NCBI GenBank assembly: GCA_030141605.1
Contig: JAQGDQ010000187.1
Span: forward strand, 62,001-126,000
From: Tubiluchus corallicola
Taxonomy: Eukaryota; Priapulida; Priapulimorpha; Priapulimorphida; Tubiluchidae
Length of the DNA stretch: 64,000 nucleotides
Direction: 5' to 3'
The translations under genes were made by a program, and so were the position numbers. Positions 47,901 through 59,564 of this stretch are shown here, piece by piece (position 1 is the stretch's first letter; every line of letters begins with the position of its first letter). The notes beneath the pieces are model-generated. The model saw only the letters and a program-made list of their open reading frames with translations, did no database searches and was not told the DNA's origin.

Positions 47901-50323
47901 CATTAACCTTATTACACTAATAGCGTCACGTAGCCTAGCAATTCTCCTTGTTACTGCTTTAAAGTTTTCTAACAAAAAAAACTAGCGATCTAAATGGGCC
48001 ACAAATGTTACTATAAAGGTCTGTATTACTTACACAAGTAAACTATGAAGTAATCAGTCTCTTCAAAATTGCAATACAAGTTGTGTTTTTTACAGTTCGA
48101 GCAAAAATAATAAGAAATGAGTATGATAGCACTTGATTATTATACTATTAAGCATAAAAAATATTTACTTTTAATACATATAAGCTTACCAACATATGCT
48201 TTTAATTCCACCAATTTTGCCTTTATTGCTGCCTAAAAACATCAAAAATAATTACAGCTAAATATATAGATATTAAAATAGATCAGTCATAATCACTAAG
48301 AAGTGATTTATTTTACTTCGATAATAAATAGGGGCAGATACACATCATTCACATGTTATAATCTTACATTTCAAGCACTTTGCAACCTTGGCATATGAAA
48401 AAGCATAAAATCACTAATCACAACAGCTAGCATGCAGTATGGCTACCATAGATAACAGGTTAAATTTTATATGAAAATATTAAAGTTCTTTGAAAACTAT
48501 TACAGTTTAAGACAAAAGAATTTTCAGTGTATTACTTATTTTTTATATTAGTAAAATAATTTAATTTAGTGACCATAAGTATGGGAACCTTGCAATTTGA
48601 AAGTCGACAAGCAATACAACTCACACTTTTGCTCCACAAACCAAATTTTTCAGTGAGATAAATCAATGTGTGCAAAAGAAAACATTAGCACACTTGTATT
48701 TAAGCAGTTCTAAGCCACTTCAAGCTCTAAACCACATCTATAAAATAGAACAGGTGTAACGAAGAGCTACCAGATTTACAATGGGAGACAATGGGCAAAA
48801 GAGCAAGCAAAAATCTTAATGCTTCTCAGGACCATCAGTAATCGTGCATATATACCTGAACTACTAGGGATGCTTCACCAATTAATTGCCTTAATACTCA
48901 TGCACAAGATATATTTATTTCACACTTATATATTGAAAAAGGGAATAAGTGTGAGGGCAGTACATGACTTAAAAGCCCTAAAAATACTGCCCTATGTCAT
49001 GCAGGTCAGAGATTCATTCAAACACATTTCACAGTTGCTGTCTATAGCTAGTTCATCTTTCCTGCCATCTGCCATCATACTTTTGAACTCTTTACCTGCA
49101 AACATCTATATATTCTGTCACCTATTAATGTCAAGCAAATTGTCAATCATTCTCAATCAAGCTCGGCTGACTGCCCAATCATGATTTTTCACATGCCTGC
49201 AATACCTACTCGTTGCCGTTCTTTCAGGATAATCGAGGACATAAATTGAAAATTTTGTGTTGCTGATATACGTTATACTGTTATGAAAAATGCTCATATT
49301 TTCGTTAGTTTAAGAGAGAGAAACCGGCCTAGTTTTAGATTTTTTTACAGATAGTCGATTGTCTGTATTGTCGACTGAAATTGCAAGTGTATATAATCTA
49401 ATTTAATTTTTTATAGGAAGAAATGCATAAGGCCTTACGTTATGATTTTGTTATTAATAAAATATGTAGTTTAGTTTAGTTTAGTTAAATTATGACTTTG
49501 CAAATTAGATAAAGACAACTATATGATTAACTTTAAACAGGGACAAATTAACCTAACAAGCTTAGGCTAATCATATGACGCTACTTTAAGGATAGCAAAC
49601 GTCAAATGGCCTATACCGGAACAGAGATGAAATTCATAACTTCAAACTGAAGCCCGAGTTAGCAGATATAAATGATGAACAAGATTAACAAGCATGTAAA
49701 AATTACAGCCTGAGCATCTCTAAGTAGGTTTGCGTAAGTTGTAGGAACTGGAATAAACTAGTCAGTAATACAGACTCACGGTTAATAGACTCAGTCCCTT
49801 AATTGACTCAAAAACGCCTGGAACGGGCCGCTTCTATTCAAATATACATAAAAACTCTCGGTGTTGTCTCCGATTCCCGTCACCATGCTTACGTCACAAC
49901 GGAGGCACAGCAACAGACCAATATGCTTGACGTCAAAGACCAGTTGGCTGAAGTCACTTCTGCTTATTACCTGGCAACTCCTTTTAGCCTGCACCAGTAT
50001 AGCACATGCTTTTATTTGGAAATCGCACACAACATATGCGCAGTTATGGTACGATAATACTCTGCCTGTACCCAATTGAAAAAACAAAAATCTGGGTCAA
50101 AATGACCATCGAGCGGTGCCTAATTTAAGGAAAATTTCAGAGACTCTTCTTCGTGAAGTGATAACTTCACCAAACTGAATACTAATTAATTTTGCGAGAA
50201 CCGTCTAAGTAGTTAATTTCCAAATACCTAAAAGCACACAGACTGATATTTGAGTATATTTAACTTTTTTTTCTAAATTATACATACCCTAATTTTTTGG
50301 CTTATTTCTGCCCCAACTTCCAT
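35967..50323 (-). CDS. ZC3H14: ZC3H14 / Nab2-like CCCH zinc-finger poly(A)-binding protein, 16 coding exons
   Basis: Exons from 5' to 3': 50288-50323, 48190-48232, 47169-47324, 46538-47023, 45759-45937, 45291-45421, 45005-45099, 44175-44786, 43694-43853, 43120-43261, 42166-42376, 41689-41859, 41143-41263, 39190-39326, 38411-38532, 35967-36071. Every junction is in phase; product 968 residues (human long isoform about 736). Residues 1-85 are the Nab2-type PWI-like domain: MEVGAEISQKIR, then ELPDYIMVMVANKK, MTEDLSLFLG, WLHEVL. The middle is charged and disordered (exons of 486 and 612 nt). ADSPKFIVTLEGV matches the vertebrate motif. A Pro/Gln-rich stretch follows, then five CCCH fingers at about 826-957 and the tail ALKWV near the end. 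The family binds polyadenosine RNA in nuclear speckles and limits tail length. A minus-strand AATAAA (35945-35940) lies just after the stop. Confidence 0.95.
36181..37856. repeat. Pair of inverted about 100-bp repeats in the last ZC3H14 intron
   Basis: The arm 36181-36280 is repeated in inverse orientation at 37757-37856. Shared blocks, read on the left arm, are GGACACCAGCACCGATCCAC, then CTGTTAGGT and GACTCACTCATGCAAGTATA. The arms are about 80% alike by eye. They may be TIRs of a 1.7-kb element that later took insertions, or two copies of one SINE-size repeat. Confidence 0.75.
36330..36560 (+). repeat. Fragment of LINE 3' UTR shared with 49150-49300
   Basis: CAAGCTCTGCTGACTGCCCA here corresponds to CAAGCTCGGCTGACTGCCCA at about 49158, followed in both by GATTTTC/GATTTTTC and, further on, TGTTATACTGTCATGA versus CGTTATACTGTTATGA. 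The match identifies a 5'-truncated copy of the LINE at 48715-49490. Confidence 0.55.
39877..40180. mobile_element. Foldback MITE with about 65-bp terminal inverted repeats
   Basis: The left end begins AATTTCACAAATTTTGCATT and continues through AGTAGCTT, a T-rich block and GTGTAGAAAATTTG; the right end is the inverse complement with few mismatches. A second direct copy of the inner part of the left arm lies at about 40040-40110, so the element contains three copies of the arm sequence, one inverted. It sits in the ZC3H14 intron 39327-41142. Confidence 0.75.
40851..40892 (+). repeat. Perfect 21-bp tandem duplication
   Basis: ACTGCTCTGTGTTTTTATGA plus T occurs twice without interruption (40851-40871 and 40872-40892), inside a ZC3H14 intron. 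Confidence 0.9.
48715..49490 (+). mobile_element. 5'-truncated CR1/Jockey-like LINE, 3' end
   Basis: The plus strand retains the C-terminal hallmark of such ORF2 proteins: an EQV-RRATRFTMGD segment (about 48750), a middle with MHKIYLF, and SFLPSAIILLNSLPANI (about 49055-49110). The 3' UTR ends in a TAGTT-type tandem repeat around 49470-49490. It lies antisense in the first ZC3H14 intron. Stops and frame shifts show decay. Confidence 0.7.
49797..50062. other. GC-richer block in ZC3H14 intron 1, function unknown
   Basis: This 270-base block is visibly richer in G and C than its surroundings and is open in more than one frame on both strands. It holds the CRE-like sites TTACGTCA (about 49890) and TTGACGTCAA (about 49928). 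It may be a regulatory element close to the ZC3H14 start or part of an unrecognised repeat. I do not recognise a protein in it. Confidence 0.3.
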
Positions 50324-52206
50324 TTTTCGCGTTTTGCCAATTAGCACGAAATTGTTATGAAAGACTACAAAAACACTTAATGATAAGGCTAAAAATTTTA
50401 TAAGGTTAAGAATTACGAAAACGCGCGCGCAGACATCTTCAGTTTCTTGTGAAATAATACTATGTAAGTGCACCGCATTTGTTCCTGCAATTTGTGTTAT
50501 TGCTTACGACTAGCTTTCATAATTTGACTTACAGGATTATTTATGGGGTGAGCCCCGAGCAGAGACTTCGAAAAAGATAATGGGGCTGAGCATCTTCTAC
50601 CAGAAAGACAATTCGATTTGATTCGAATTTGTGACTTTTGAACTCGAATCAAACTGAATTTCGAGATATCGGACTCGAAACTAATTCGAATTCAGGTTTA
50701 AAGATATTTGAATAAGTTTTTAAATCACTAATAATTAGTGGTCTCACAAGGATCATGCATATTACTTGATTTTGTTCTACAGTAAAAGCACTAATAATTT
50801 GTTTAGTAAAAGCACTAAAATTTGTTTTACAAACCAAAACAGGAAAAGAAAAAAATCAGTGAAGTGTAACCTCGCAGGCACGTCTGTGCAGACTTGTTCA
50901 ATATAGCAACGCCAGAAGATTTTCTTGAGTAAGCACCATGACATTGCAAGCCCCAGAGCAAGACTGATGCGTTGGAAAATCTCGAAACCTCAGAATAGCC
51001 GATTTACTGCATCAATAACAGCTACAGCAATAGCAATTATTACTTTGATGTAATCATTGGCGTACGAGACTGGGGGTCAAGGAGGGCGGTTGAATTAAAC
51101 ATTTACATTTGCCTCCCAGGACAAATGAATTAAACATTTTCAGGGCAAAAGTTGGTTATTTACAGGGCAAAATTTAAGATTAAATACCCAATATGTACTG
51201 CATTACTTCTTTTTACTGGCTGCAGTTAAAGTGCTCCTTGTACCACAAATTGTTTTAAAATTTTAAAATTAATAATAGTGCCTGCAATAAATTTTAGTTC
51301 ACGAAACCTGATAATTAAGTGTTTTATACAATTTTAAATACATGCCGTTTAGATTACGCGGTTATGTTAAGTAATGTGCTGAGTAGCAGCTGTTAATGCG
51401 TTAACTAAGTATGATTTTTAGATAAGGAACTCTAGGTAGTAAAGGAAATCTTCGCATGCTGTATGTCCAATTTGGTATTAGCATTATAGTAGTGATAAGC
51501 TTTGGATAGCTTATTTTTCGCTTGTCCGTGATTTTGGCGGCCAATTCTTATAATTGAGTGATCCTACTGGAAGCCTAGCAGGTGATTATTAAAGATGTTA
51601 GTCAATATTTTGGATAATGGATAACTTGAACATTAAGGACTGGAGTTATAATATACACTGCCATTTTATTTTAAAGACCAGTTGATTTGTTGGTGTTACA
51701 ATTTCGCTTCTCTATCTATGTACTTTAAATAATCTATAATTGTGAGGTAAAAAGAAGTTAGATTGAGTGATGCAAAAATTACTGAAATTTATTCTCTTAC
51801 TTCTTTCCTCTAAGAGATAAATATAGTAGATGAACATTGTTCGGTGTTTGTACACATTGTACACGCTCACCATTCAACTATTCCCTACCAGTCAACCAGC
51901 GTTCTATTCATGCTTGATATTCCCTTCAGTGCTCCCTTTACAAATACCGACTTTGAGTTTAATTTGTAGCAATTTTCTAAATGTATGTAATTTTAGTTTT
52001 ATATCGAAAACATCAATAAGTAATTAAAATATGCGCTTAATTATTGATGAATCTTACATTTTTACATTGATGATATTTTACAATGACAATGAAACAAGAG
52101 TAATTGACGTCAACCTTATTGGTCTATCGCTCCGCCTCCGCTGTAAGGTAAGCAAGCTCAGCGGCTTTCGGAACAACAGCTCACACTGAACAACAACTGT
52201 CTAAGC
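50324..52206. other. Upstream region of ZC3H14
   Basis: The ZC3H14 ATG is preceded on the minus strand by ACGCGAAAA. An acceptor-like TTTTTGTAG lies about 40 bases upstream, so a 5' UTR intron is possible. No clear TATA box. The rest holds only the ATTCGAA repeat (50611-50694). Confidence 0.4.
50611..50694 (-). repeat. Dispersed ATTCGAA-type repeat, copy 2
   Basis: Inverse-complement counterpart of 22876-22950, sharing TCTCGAAATT, TTTGATTCGAG and CACAAATTC in order. Confidence 0.55.
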
Positions 52207-52531
52207 CAGTGGTTCCCAAACTTTCTCGGACCGTTACCCAAATCGGGAAACCCGGTCGTGTCCATTACCGCCCACCAAGTACTACTTCTCCAACTCAAAA
52301 AGTAAACACAGGTATATGCCACAAGCAAGCAAAATTATTGATGTTTGCTCGTGACAGAAATAAATTTCCAGGTGTTGTTGTTGTATTGTTGCCAAAACAA
52401 GAATTACAATTACTGAACCTGCTCATTACTGAATGAGCAGGTTCGTTCGTTGAACGAGAAGGTGCCCGTTACCCCACCAAAAAAACATATTACCCCCGGA
52501 GGGTAATTTACCCCTACTTTGGGAACCACTG
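52207..52531. mobile_element. hAT MITE with perfect 8-bp target duplication
   Basis: The termini CAGTGGTTCCCAAA and (right end, reverse complement) CAGTGGTTCCCAAA are identical for 14 bases, the classic hAT/Charlie-type end. The flanks 52199-52206 and 52532-52539 are both GTCTAAGC. The 325-base interior has no transposase. The perfect duplication suggests a fairly recent insertion. Confidence 0.93.
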
Positions 52532-54689
52532 GTCTAAGCTAAACCAAACTGAACTAAACAGCATGACAGTCACAACTAAAGTCTAATCAGCAGATAAACT
52601 GATTGCACTTTTTCATCAACAATTTACAGAGCAGCAGTTTTTTTTAAACGAAATTAACACTTTAAGTAGCCAAAAAAGTTTCTAAGTTTCAAAGCATGAC
52701 AAAATACAGAGACATAAGTATAATAAAGAAACTAAAGCAGTTAGCCTTGCTTTACAATAAATGAGCAACAAAAATATTAAGTCTCTCTTGCCTTTGAACA
52801 TACGAACATCATTCATGCCTGCGATGTATTTTTTCTATATTAACTGATCATGTGCTCGTCTGCAAGATTTATTCAATTTTTGTATTTTTCCGTATGTTAG
52901 GCTAAGGAAATGGAATAAATTTGATTATTCCATAGGCGACCCTTATATTCAATGCCCGAGTTTCATAAATCCCAATGGCATCTTTTGACCATAATTATAA
53001 CCAGAAAAATAGCGTAAAACAGCTAATACTACATTGATGTGTAATATAGGTTTTGACCACATTTGAATTAATTTTGACTGTTTGACTGCTCATTGAGGTT
53101 TATAAAAACTGGCCAGAAAAGAAAACTGGCCGTGAAATAACTTGCACGCTGATTGGGCAGTCAACGAAAATGATTGAGACTATGTTAGACGTCAATTCTG
53201 TGTAAACAAAGCGATGTCGGCAAGCGATGATACTAGACTGATTGGTTGGTTGATCATTTGACTAAGCGAAATCCATGACATCATGTTATATCACTAATAT
53301 TTTGCTCCGCTTTCTGTCTTTTAGTATATTATGTATATGTTAACGAGAAAGGGTAACATTTTACAGAGCTAACGCTCTGTGCGGCCTTCAAAGACTTGAA
53401 AGTAACAAACAAGTATAATACAATTGTTTTTCTATACATAAAATTACCACATGTTTATTACTTTTAATGTAAGTAATTTCATGTAACTAGCGAAATTAAT
53501 GACTACGAAGCCCAGTGCATCGAGACTGTAATTTAGCTGACAGTTTTTGTCGTCCAAATACAAATCACACAACTTGTAGAAAGTAACTTCATTGAGGAAC
53601 AAAATAGGGTGAGCGTGTGTGTATGCGTGCAGGCGCGTGCGTGTGCGCGTGTGTTTATGTGAGTGTGTATCTGAGCTATGACAATCTCACTGAGCGAAAT
53701 GCAAAAACTTATCAGACATTTTGCAATATCCTTAATATTTTGTTGGCTGTTAACCAATTTTTGCTGTGTAGCAGTTCCTTTAATTAGGTTCTTTTAGGAC
53801 TTGCTCCAGCATCGCGAAATCTGCCTCTAAAAAGCTGTTTACAACTCTCAACGGGGACTTAGCCGCGCGTGTAGGAATGAAGAGAAGCCCGTCGAATCAG
53901 TACTACTAACTGAGATTTGAGATCATCTACGTATTTCTTCTCTGTGTTGCATCAACTTGCACGTGACACTTCTAGATTGTGGTAATTACACAGCTGTGCT
54001 TTTGAGCTTTGATTTTTTGTGTGTAAACAATATCGTATAAACAAGTGCTCTTAGTTGCAGATTTTCTCAACAATTATCTAGCAGTAGCGTGACGTCATTG
54101 TCTGATTATAATAACCATTTTTATAGCTTATGCAGGCTTGAATGATGAACTGAAGCGCGCCAAGAATATAATATTCATGACACTATTATAGCATCAATAG
54201 CATGTTAATTTTGTTAATTTTAGTAACTTTAATATTTAAGTATGTTAGAGATTGCATGAACGCTACCTACTCTTCAAGATTTGAGATGATTTACGCAAAA
54301 TATTTTACGTAATTGCTCGTAATGATGGAAATAAGATTACTGCCTTAGTTTATTTGGAAAATCCTTTAGCAAAGCAGGATGAAAAAAGCAAACAAAATAT
54401 TAAGAACAAACAGGCCAAAGAAAATTTAACCAAAGGGAGGTGCTTCATGTTAACTGTACAGTAATGTGGTACGGTGTTGATATTTTGTATTACTGTCAGC
54501 AATTTATCATAGACATTTTTTGGAGAATCTTAACTTAGTTTCATAACTGTCATCTGTATTATAGTAACCGAAGTGAGGAAGTAAATAATTATAGTAATAA
54601 ATATTTGCTAAACCATGTAGTAAATGGTACAACAAAAGTTATTGTTGTCGTTGTAACCGTTGAAGTTGAAGTTGTGTTTTTGGTGCTGC

Positions 54690-54770
54690 TGATGACGATG
54701 ATGACGACGCGATGATGGTGATGGTAATGATAATAATAATGATGATGATGATGATGATGACGATGATGAC
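54690..54770. repeat. GAT/TAA microsatellite
   Basis: Imperfect trinucleotide repeat of GAT with GAC variants and a TAA interruption. His- or Ile-rich frames on the opposite strand come from this repeat only. Confidence 0.95.
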
Positions 54771-56454
54771 AGCGATTATGATTTTGATAGTGATTATGAT
54801 ATATGTTACATCGTTGGTCAAAGTAGGTCAAAAAGCTTAAAATGTAAGCTCTTGTCTTCAACTAATGTACTTCTGAAGTTAGTCAAAATGTGATTCAATG
54901 TTCAGTAACATTTTTAAATTTCAACTAGTCGGTATTTTGGATTGCAGCATATGCGAGATAACAGGTCTAATATAGATCAAGAGCATGTTATCACGAGATT
55001 AAGAACTTAAATCTGTGAACGAAATTGAGTATTTTCTCTAATCTGGTTTCCCCAACTTAGAGCAGGGAAGCAGGAAGTTGAAACAAGCTAACTTGTCTCG
55101 TTTAAGCAAACTGTTACGCTTTGCATTTCGTCACTGGAAAATGTGTAAGGAAGGAAGCCTGGAAGCCATTAAAAGCTTTCGCAAGTTACCCAGAGGAATT
55201 CTGACAAAATCTAATTTGATCTGAAATAAGATTATTTAAATTTTCAGTAATTTAACGAAAATAGAGTCTCCATTGCAGCTCGAATATGTTCTAGATTACA
55301 ACGCATAATGATAGCGATAAAATAATTTTTGTCAAGAATAATTGAGCGTCATATATGCTGTATGTGGCGCATTACTCAGCCTACATTACCGTAGTTTATG
55401 TTGATTCTCGCTTTACAGAGCAGCAAAAAGATTAATGAGATTTTCACGATAGAATTTACAAAATATTTCCTGATTACTTTGATCATTTCCAATTGCAAAT
55501 TTTAACGATGTTTTTTTCACAGTACATTATGATCTCGCAGAACGAACATTTTTTCTGACATATTGAAATTGAGTAACATACGAATAATTAATATGTAAAA
55601 CTGGAGTATTAGAATGATTATGAGAAAATTAGACATGATATATAGTAAAAAAATGTGGACGCGTTATAGTGTTTCTATTAACATTATTTTGTAGGATGGA
55701 ACTCGGTCAGGATGTTCAATCTAGGTAACTTATTCGAGTTGTAAAATGAAAAAAGAATGAAAACTTTGAAAAGTAGAAGATCTTTACCGAAAATATACAG
55801 GCTGAGTTTAGGCTTTTCTAGACTCGCTACGTGATCCTCATAAAAATGTTACATTGACTTGTTAACTATTAAAATAATATTTTTGACTACTCATATACAT
55901 TGAACGTAACTGCTTACTATACACCCAAATATTTACAAAAATTTCTTCGTGATAGCTCTTATGGAAACCTCATTCTTGGCTAAGAAACTTTGGAATGATT
56001 GTCCGCATAAGCCACCCAACCGTAAAAAATTATAACCATTGATTAATGCCGTATCCCGGAATGAGCAGAAAGAAAGAAAAGACTAAAAATTGTGACAGGT
56101 TCTGGCTTTGACCAGCTCAACCTTGGCTTTGGGCTTCATGTACGTCAACGCTGATGTTCGTATGGGTGGTATGTGGCAATTTGTTCCGCATTTGTGCAAA
56201 AACAGGAAAGAGAAACGCTCTAAGTCAGACCTACATTCCGCTAACGCTTGACAGATGCAAAAATGACCAGAAAAGTCTGGGATTATTATATTTCATGCCT
56301 TTGTAAATTGTGTAAATACGTTAGAAGATTATTATTATGCGGATATAAGATTCCTTGAGCATCATCACATTATTGCACAAAGATGAGAAATAGTACCGAT
56401 ACGTGGCATTATGTGCAATGCACAGCAAATGTCCTACCAGTTTGCAGTAAAAGT

Positions 56455-57632
56455 CCGATGTAAATTTCGACTGTATAAATTCAAGAAAATTATGCGTTAA
56501 TGTATTTCTGACAGTCTTTACCTGTTTTGCAGTGCATCTTTTTTCTATTTTAATATATCTATATAAACTAATATTGGAACACTCAGTAGCCTGACATCTA
56601 AGCCACAGATTTAGACTTGCGTTGTAGTATCAGTGCGTTGTTACGGCAACTGGAGATGGCAACAAAAGCAAATTGTTTATGAGTTGAAACTTTCATGAAA
56701 GATTAATGATATGTGCGTGTTTTATGGTTGATATTAAAATGATCTGAGTCATCTGATACAATTGCTCATACGACTCCCTACCTTAATAACATTGTGACTC
56801 GTTATCGTAGATAGATATTTACATCGGAGTAAGTAGTTCGTTTCGACTTTAGCTAACTCAATGAATGAAATTATGAAACGTGATATCAAATAAATATTTT
56901 ATGATAAAGATTAGGAAGTTAGGATAAGCTTAAATGTTAAATAATTTAAAGTCGTAAGTGGTTGTATAATCTGTTGAAATCGCACTGGTTAAGATAATTC
57001 TAGTCATGTTTGCTATTAACGATTGCGCTTTATTAATTAACAAGTCATGTCACTTTCTTATAAAGTGCTGAAAGAGCGACGTTCTTGAAGGCGAAATCTT
57101 TTTCGAGAATTAGTTGTTAGTTAATTTTCTCCAACCAGAAACACGGTGGCATTTTATAATTGTGCTCGCCGATTGATTATTGCATTTCCAATCATAATTG
57201 TTTATATCGAGACAATTATCAAATTTTGAAGACGTCAGTACCCGTTTTGGCTTGTAGTTTTTACTGTAAAAAAGCCAAAACCAAAAGGTTACATATCGGA
57301 CGCTACATCTGAAGCCGTCAACTCTCATTCATTAGTTTAACATGTTATTCATTTCTAATTTTACCTACAAAAAGGCTACAAAGCAATATCAGTAAAGCAC
57401 GCGTTTTGCACGTAGTGCCAGTATTTGTATTGTCAGAGTCGGGAAATATTAGAGCAGACATATTTGAATCGATGCAAATTTTGACAGCATAAATTTTAAA
57501 AAAGTGTGCACTAATTGTATCTCTGATAGCTTTAGCAACTTTGCAGGGCACGCTGTGCATCTCGTTTGTTTCTATTCACTTAATATAGCTACATTAACTA
57601 AGATTGAAACTCTCAGTAACCTGGCATCCCTT
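56455..57632 (+). repeat. Diverged direct repeat, copies about 1 kb apart
   Basis: Copy 56455-56605 and copy 57465-57632 share, in order, GATG-AAATTT-GAC, ATAAATT, TATTTCTGA/TATCTCTGA, TTTGCAG, GTGCATCT, TTTCTATT, ACTAA-ATTG-AAC and CTCAGTA-CCTG-CATC. The copies have diverged considerably. They may be two insertions of one element or an old local duplication. Confidence 0.6.
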
Positions 57633-59277
57633 CAGTAAGTAGAAAATTATGTTAGTATGATTTACTGTTGGGTTTGCAAAGTAAATTCTCGACACAGTGC
57701 GAACATTTTCATCAAATCGGCTTGGATGTATCAATTCTGAACAATTTGTAGAATTGGGGTGGTTAAGTAAGTGCACATGAGGTACTCAAAAGCTCTATAT
57801 GAGACCGCTGTCAGGCTTAAGTTTAGCGTTGTTACATAACGCGTTACACGTTACACGTAACAAAGTTACATTAAACATTAAACATTTCAGGAACTTGTAG
57901 CAGTAACGGATTACTTTTAAATAAAGGTACATGTGACAGTTATTATTACATAAAGTTAAAGTCTTCGAAGAGAAAGGGAGCCCAAAATGGTCCCTACCGT
58001 ATCAACGCTCCATCCTCTTGGGAACCCTGGGCACTGTAATAAGTCAGTATTCATTTGCAGTCATTTGCTACGAAGCAGTTTCTGTGAAACATATAACTGA
58101 AACTGAAGGCTGATACGGTCAGCATTAATGCTTGAACGTAGTGAACTAATTACTGACGTGCTTCTCTCGGTAATTATATTAATTGGACGCTATTATGAAC
58201 TCTTCACATTCTACAGTGCACGTAAATTAAAAATATTTCCAGTTCTCGCCTTAACACCTATACTGAGGCACGTTAGCAAAAGGAAAGGCTTATGTTTATT
58301 GATTGATTAATATGTGTTAGTCTGGTACTTATTGTGGCTCGTATGCACTTATCCGTGAATTATTTGACGTATCATAGTTTACGTGAGCTCAGTCATTGAC
58401 TGTATTGTACAAACATTGATTAGTAACTGTTTGCACTCATAAGAAAGATATAGAGCTCAAAATTATACCTCCAGTTACAAGAACTGTGAAACAGTGAGTG
58501 AAAACAAAGTTTGCTGAATGCAGTGAAAAATATTGAAATTTCTTAAAGTCATTCTTATTTGTGCAAAAGAAAATGCTGGTACTTTTCCTAGTTTCTGGAC
58601 TCATGATTGTCATTAGATCGTAAAAGGCGGCCAAATTCAAACGAAAGCTCAAGACAAACATTTATACATGTAATAGAATTTGCCAATAGGATCAACAACG
58701 GTGGCCATAGTAGCTGTTGGTTAGTTCTAATATGAGAATTATGTGGAAATTTATAACCTGGAACTAAAGCTCAGATATTGATAAAATGACTATCGATTAC
58801 GACCCTTGCGATCATATTGAGCCATCTGCAGCATTTTACACTTAAAATCTGTTTCTTTCCTTGGTGTTTAGCATATGGCAAAGTGATTTTTTCGAAGAGA
58901 ATTGAAGAAATTTACCCAGAATCTTTCTGAATAAATTAGTTAGTTGTCATCTTCCAGTCTTCACGGATATGGGTACTGTTCTGGATGGATTTGTATGATT
59001 GGACAGCAGGAAGCTGCAGGCTACCGACTAGACTGTGTGGGGACAATATTCTAACAGTTGTTTAGGCACACCCAAAGATTTCTTAAATCCATTCTTACGT
59101 GAGTTTGAATATTATCTTTGCAAACAGTCATAGTGGTGAAAGTGCAGAAGATCATAGTCTGCACAAGGTCCGAGGCAGGATATAGCACGCACGTAACACA
59201 TCTTTTAATCTTTTACAGATAAATTGTTTTCTGGCGATTTAGTAATCAGTGGCAACTAAGATTCGTTGATCATTGCG

Positions 59278-59433
59278 ATGGAAAAGAAATGCTCAGTGCA
59301 ATTTCGCAATTCCTTTGAAAGAACTGAAAGTAGCGAAGACGAAGGAGAATTTTATGAGAAGTTGGAGGATAATTATGAATTTCAGCATCCGGAAATTCCG
59401 AACTTTACATGTGGTGATTCGGAAGATGAAGAG
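59278..59433 (+). CDS. Likely first coding exon of an unrecognised acidic protein (3' partial)
   Basis: An ATG at 59278 opens 52 codons that end exactly at a consensus donor GAAGAG/GTAAGTGG, phase 0. The peptide starts MEKKCSVQFRNSFER and is rich in Glu, Asp and Ser, with the clusters SSEDEGEFYEKLED and GDSEDEE; several Ser sites followed by acidic residues fit casein kinase 2 substrates. It lacks hydrophobic segments and recognisable domains. I found no convincing second exon before the window ends, so the following intron would exceed 4.5 kb. It could be a chance frame, but composition and donor argue for a real exon. Family unknown. Confidence 0.5.
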
Positions 59434-59464
59434 GTAAGTGGCCATTAACTCGTTAGGCGTACGT

Positions 59465-59510
59465 GCGCGCGCGCGTGTGTGTGCGTGTTGTGTGTGTGTG
59501 TATGTTTGTT

Positions 59511-59547
<37 letters not shown>

Positions 59548-59564
59548 GTGTGTGTGTGTGTGTC
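59465..59564. repeat. GT microsatellite
   Basis: About 100 bases of GT repeats with GC and TTTG interruptions, starting 30 bases after the candidate donor at 59434. Confidence 0.95.

Larger units (their letters stand above)
52540..59277. other. Gene-poor stretch with microsatellites and diverged repeats
   Basis: Nearly 7 kb without a supported gene. Contents seen: a GT/GC-rich simple repeat at about 53615-53660, a GAT/TAA microsatellite at 54690-54770, and a diverged direct repeat (56455-56605 and 57465-57632). Around 53150-53185, TGATTGGGCAGTCA with a following TGATTGAGA resembles the inverse of the LINE 3' UTR found at 49150, so a short minus-strand copy may lie there. Confidence 0.5.

Noticed and set aside
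52209-52436. 75-codon frame upstream of ZC3H14
   Set aside because: It starts inside the terminal repeat of the hAT MITE and has no transposase or other similarity.
54589-54861. His-rich and Ile-rich minus-strand frames
   Set aside because: Translation of the GAT microsatellite.
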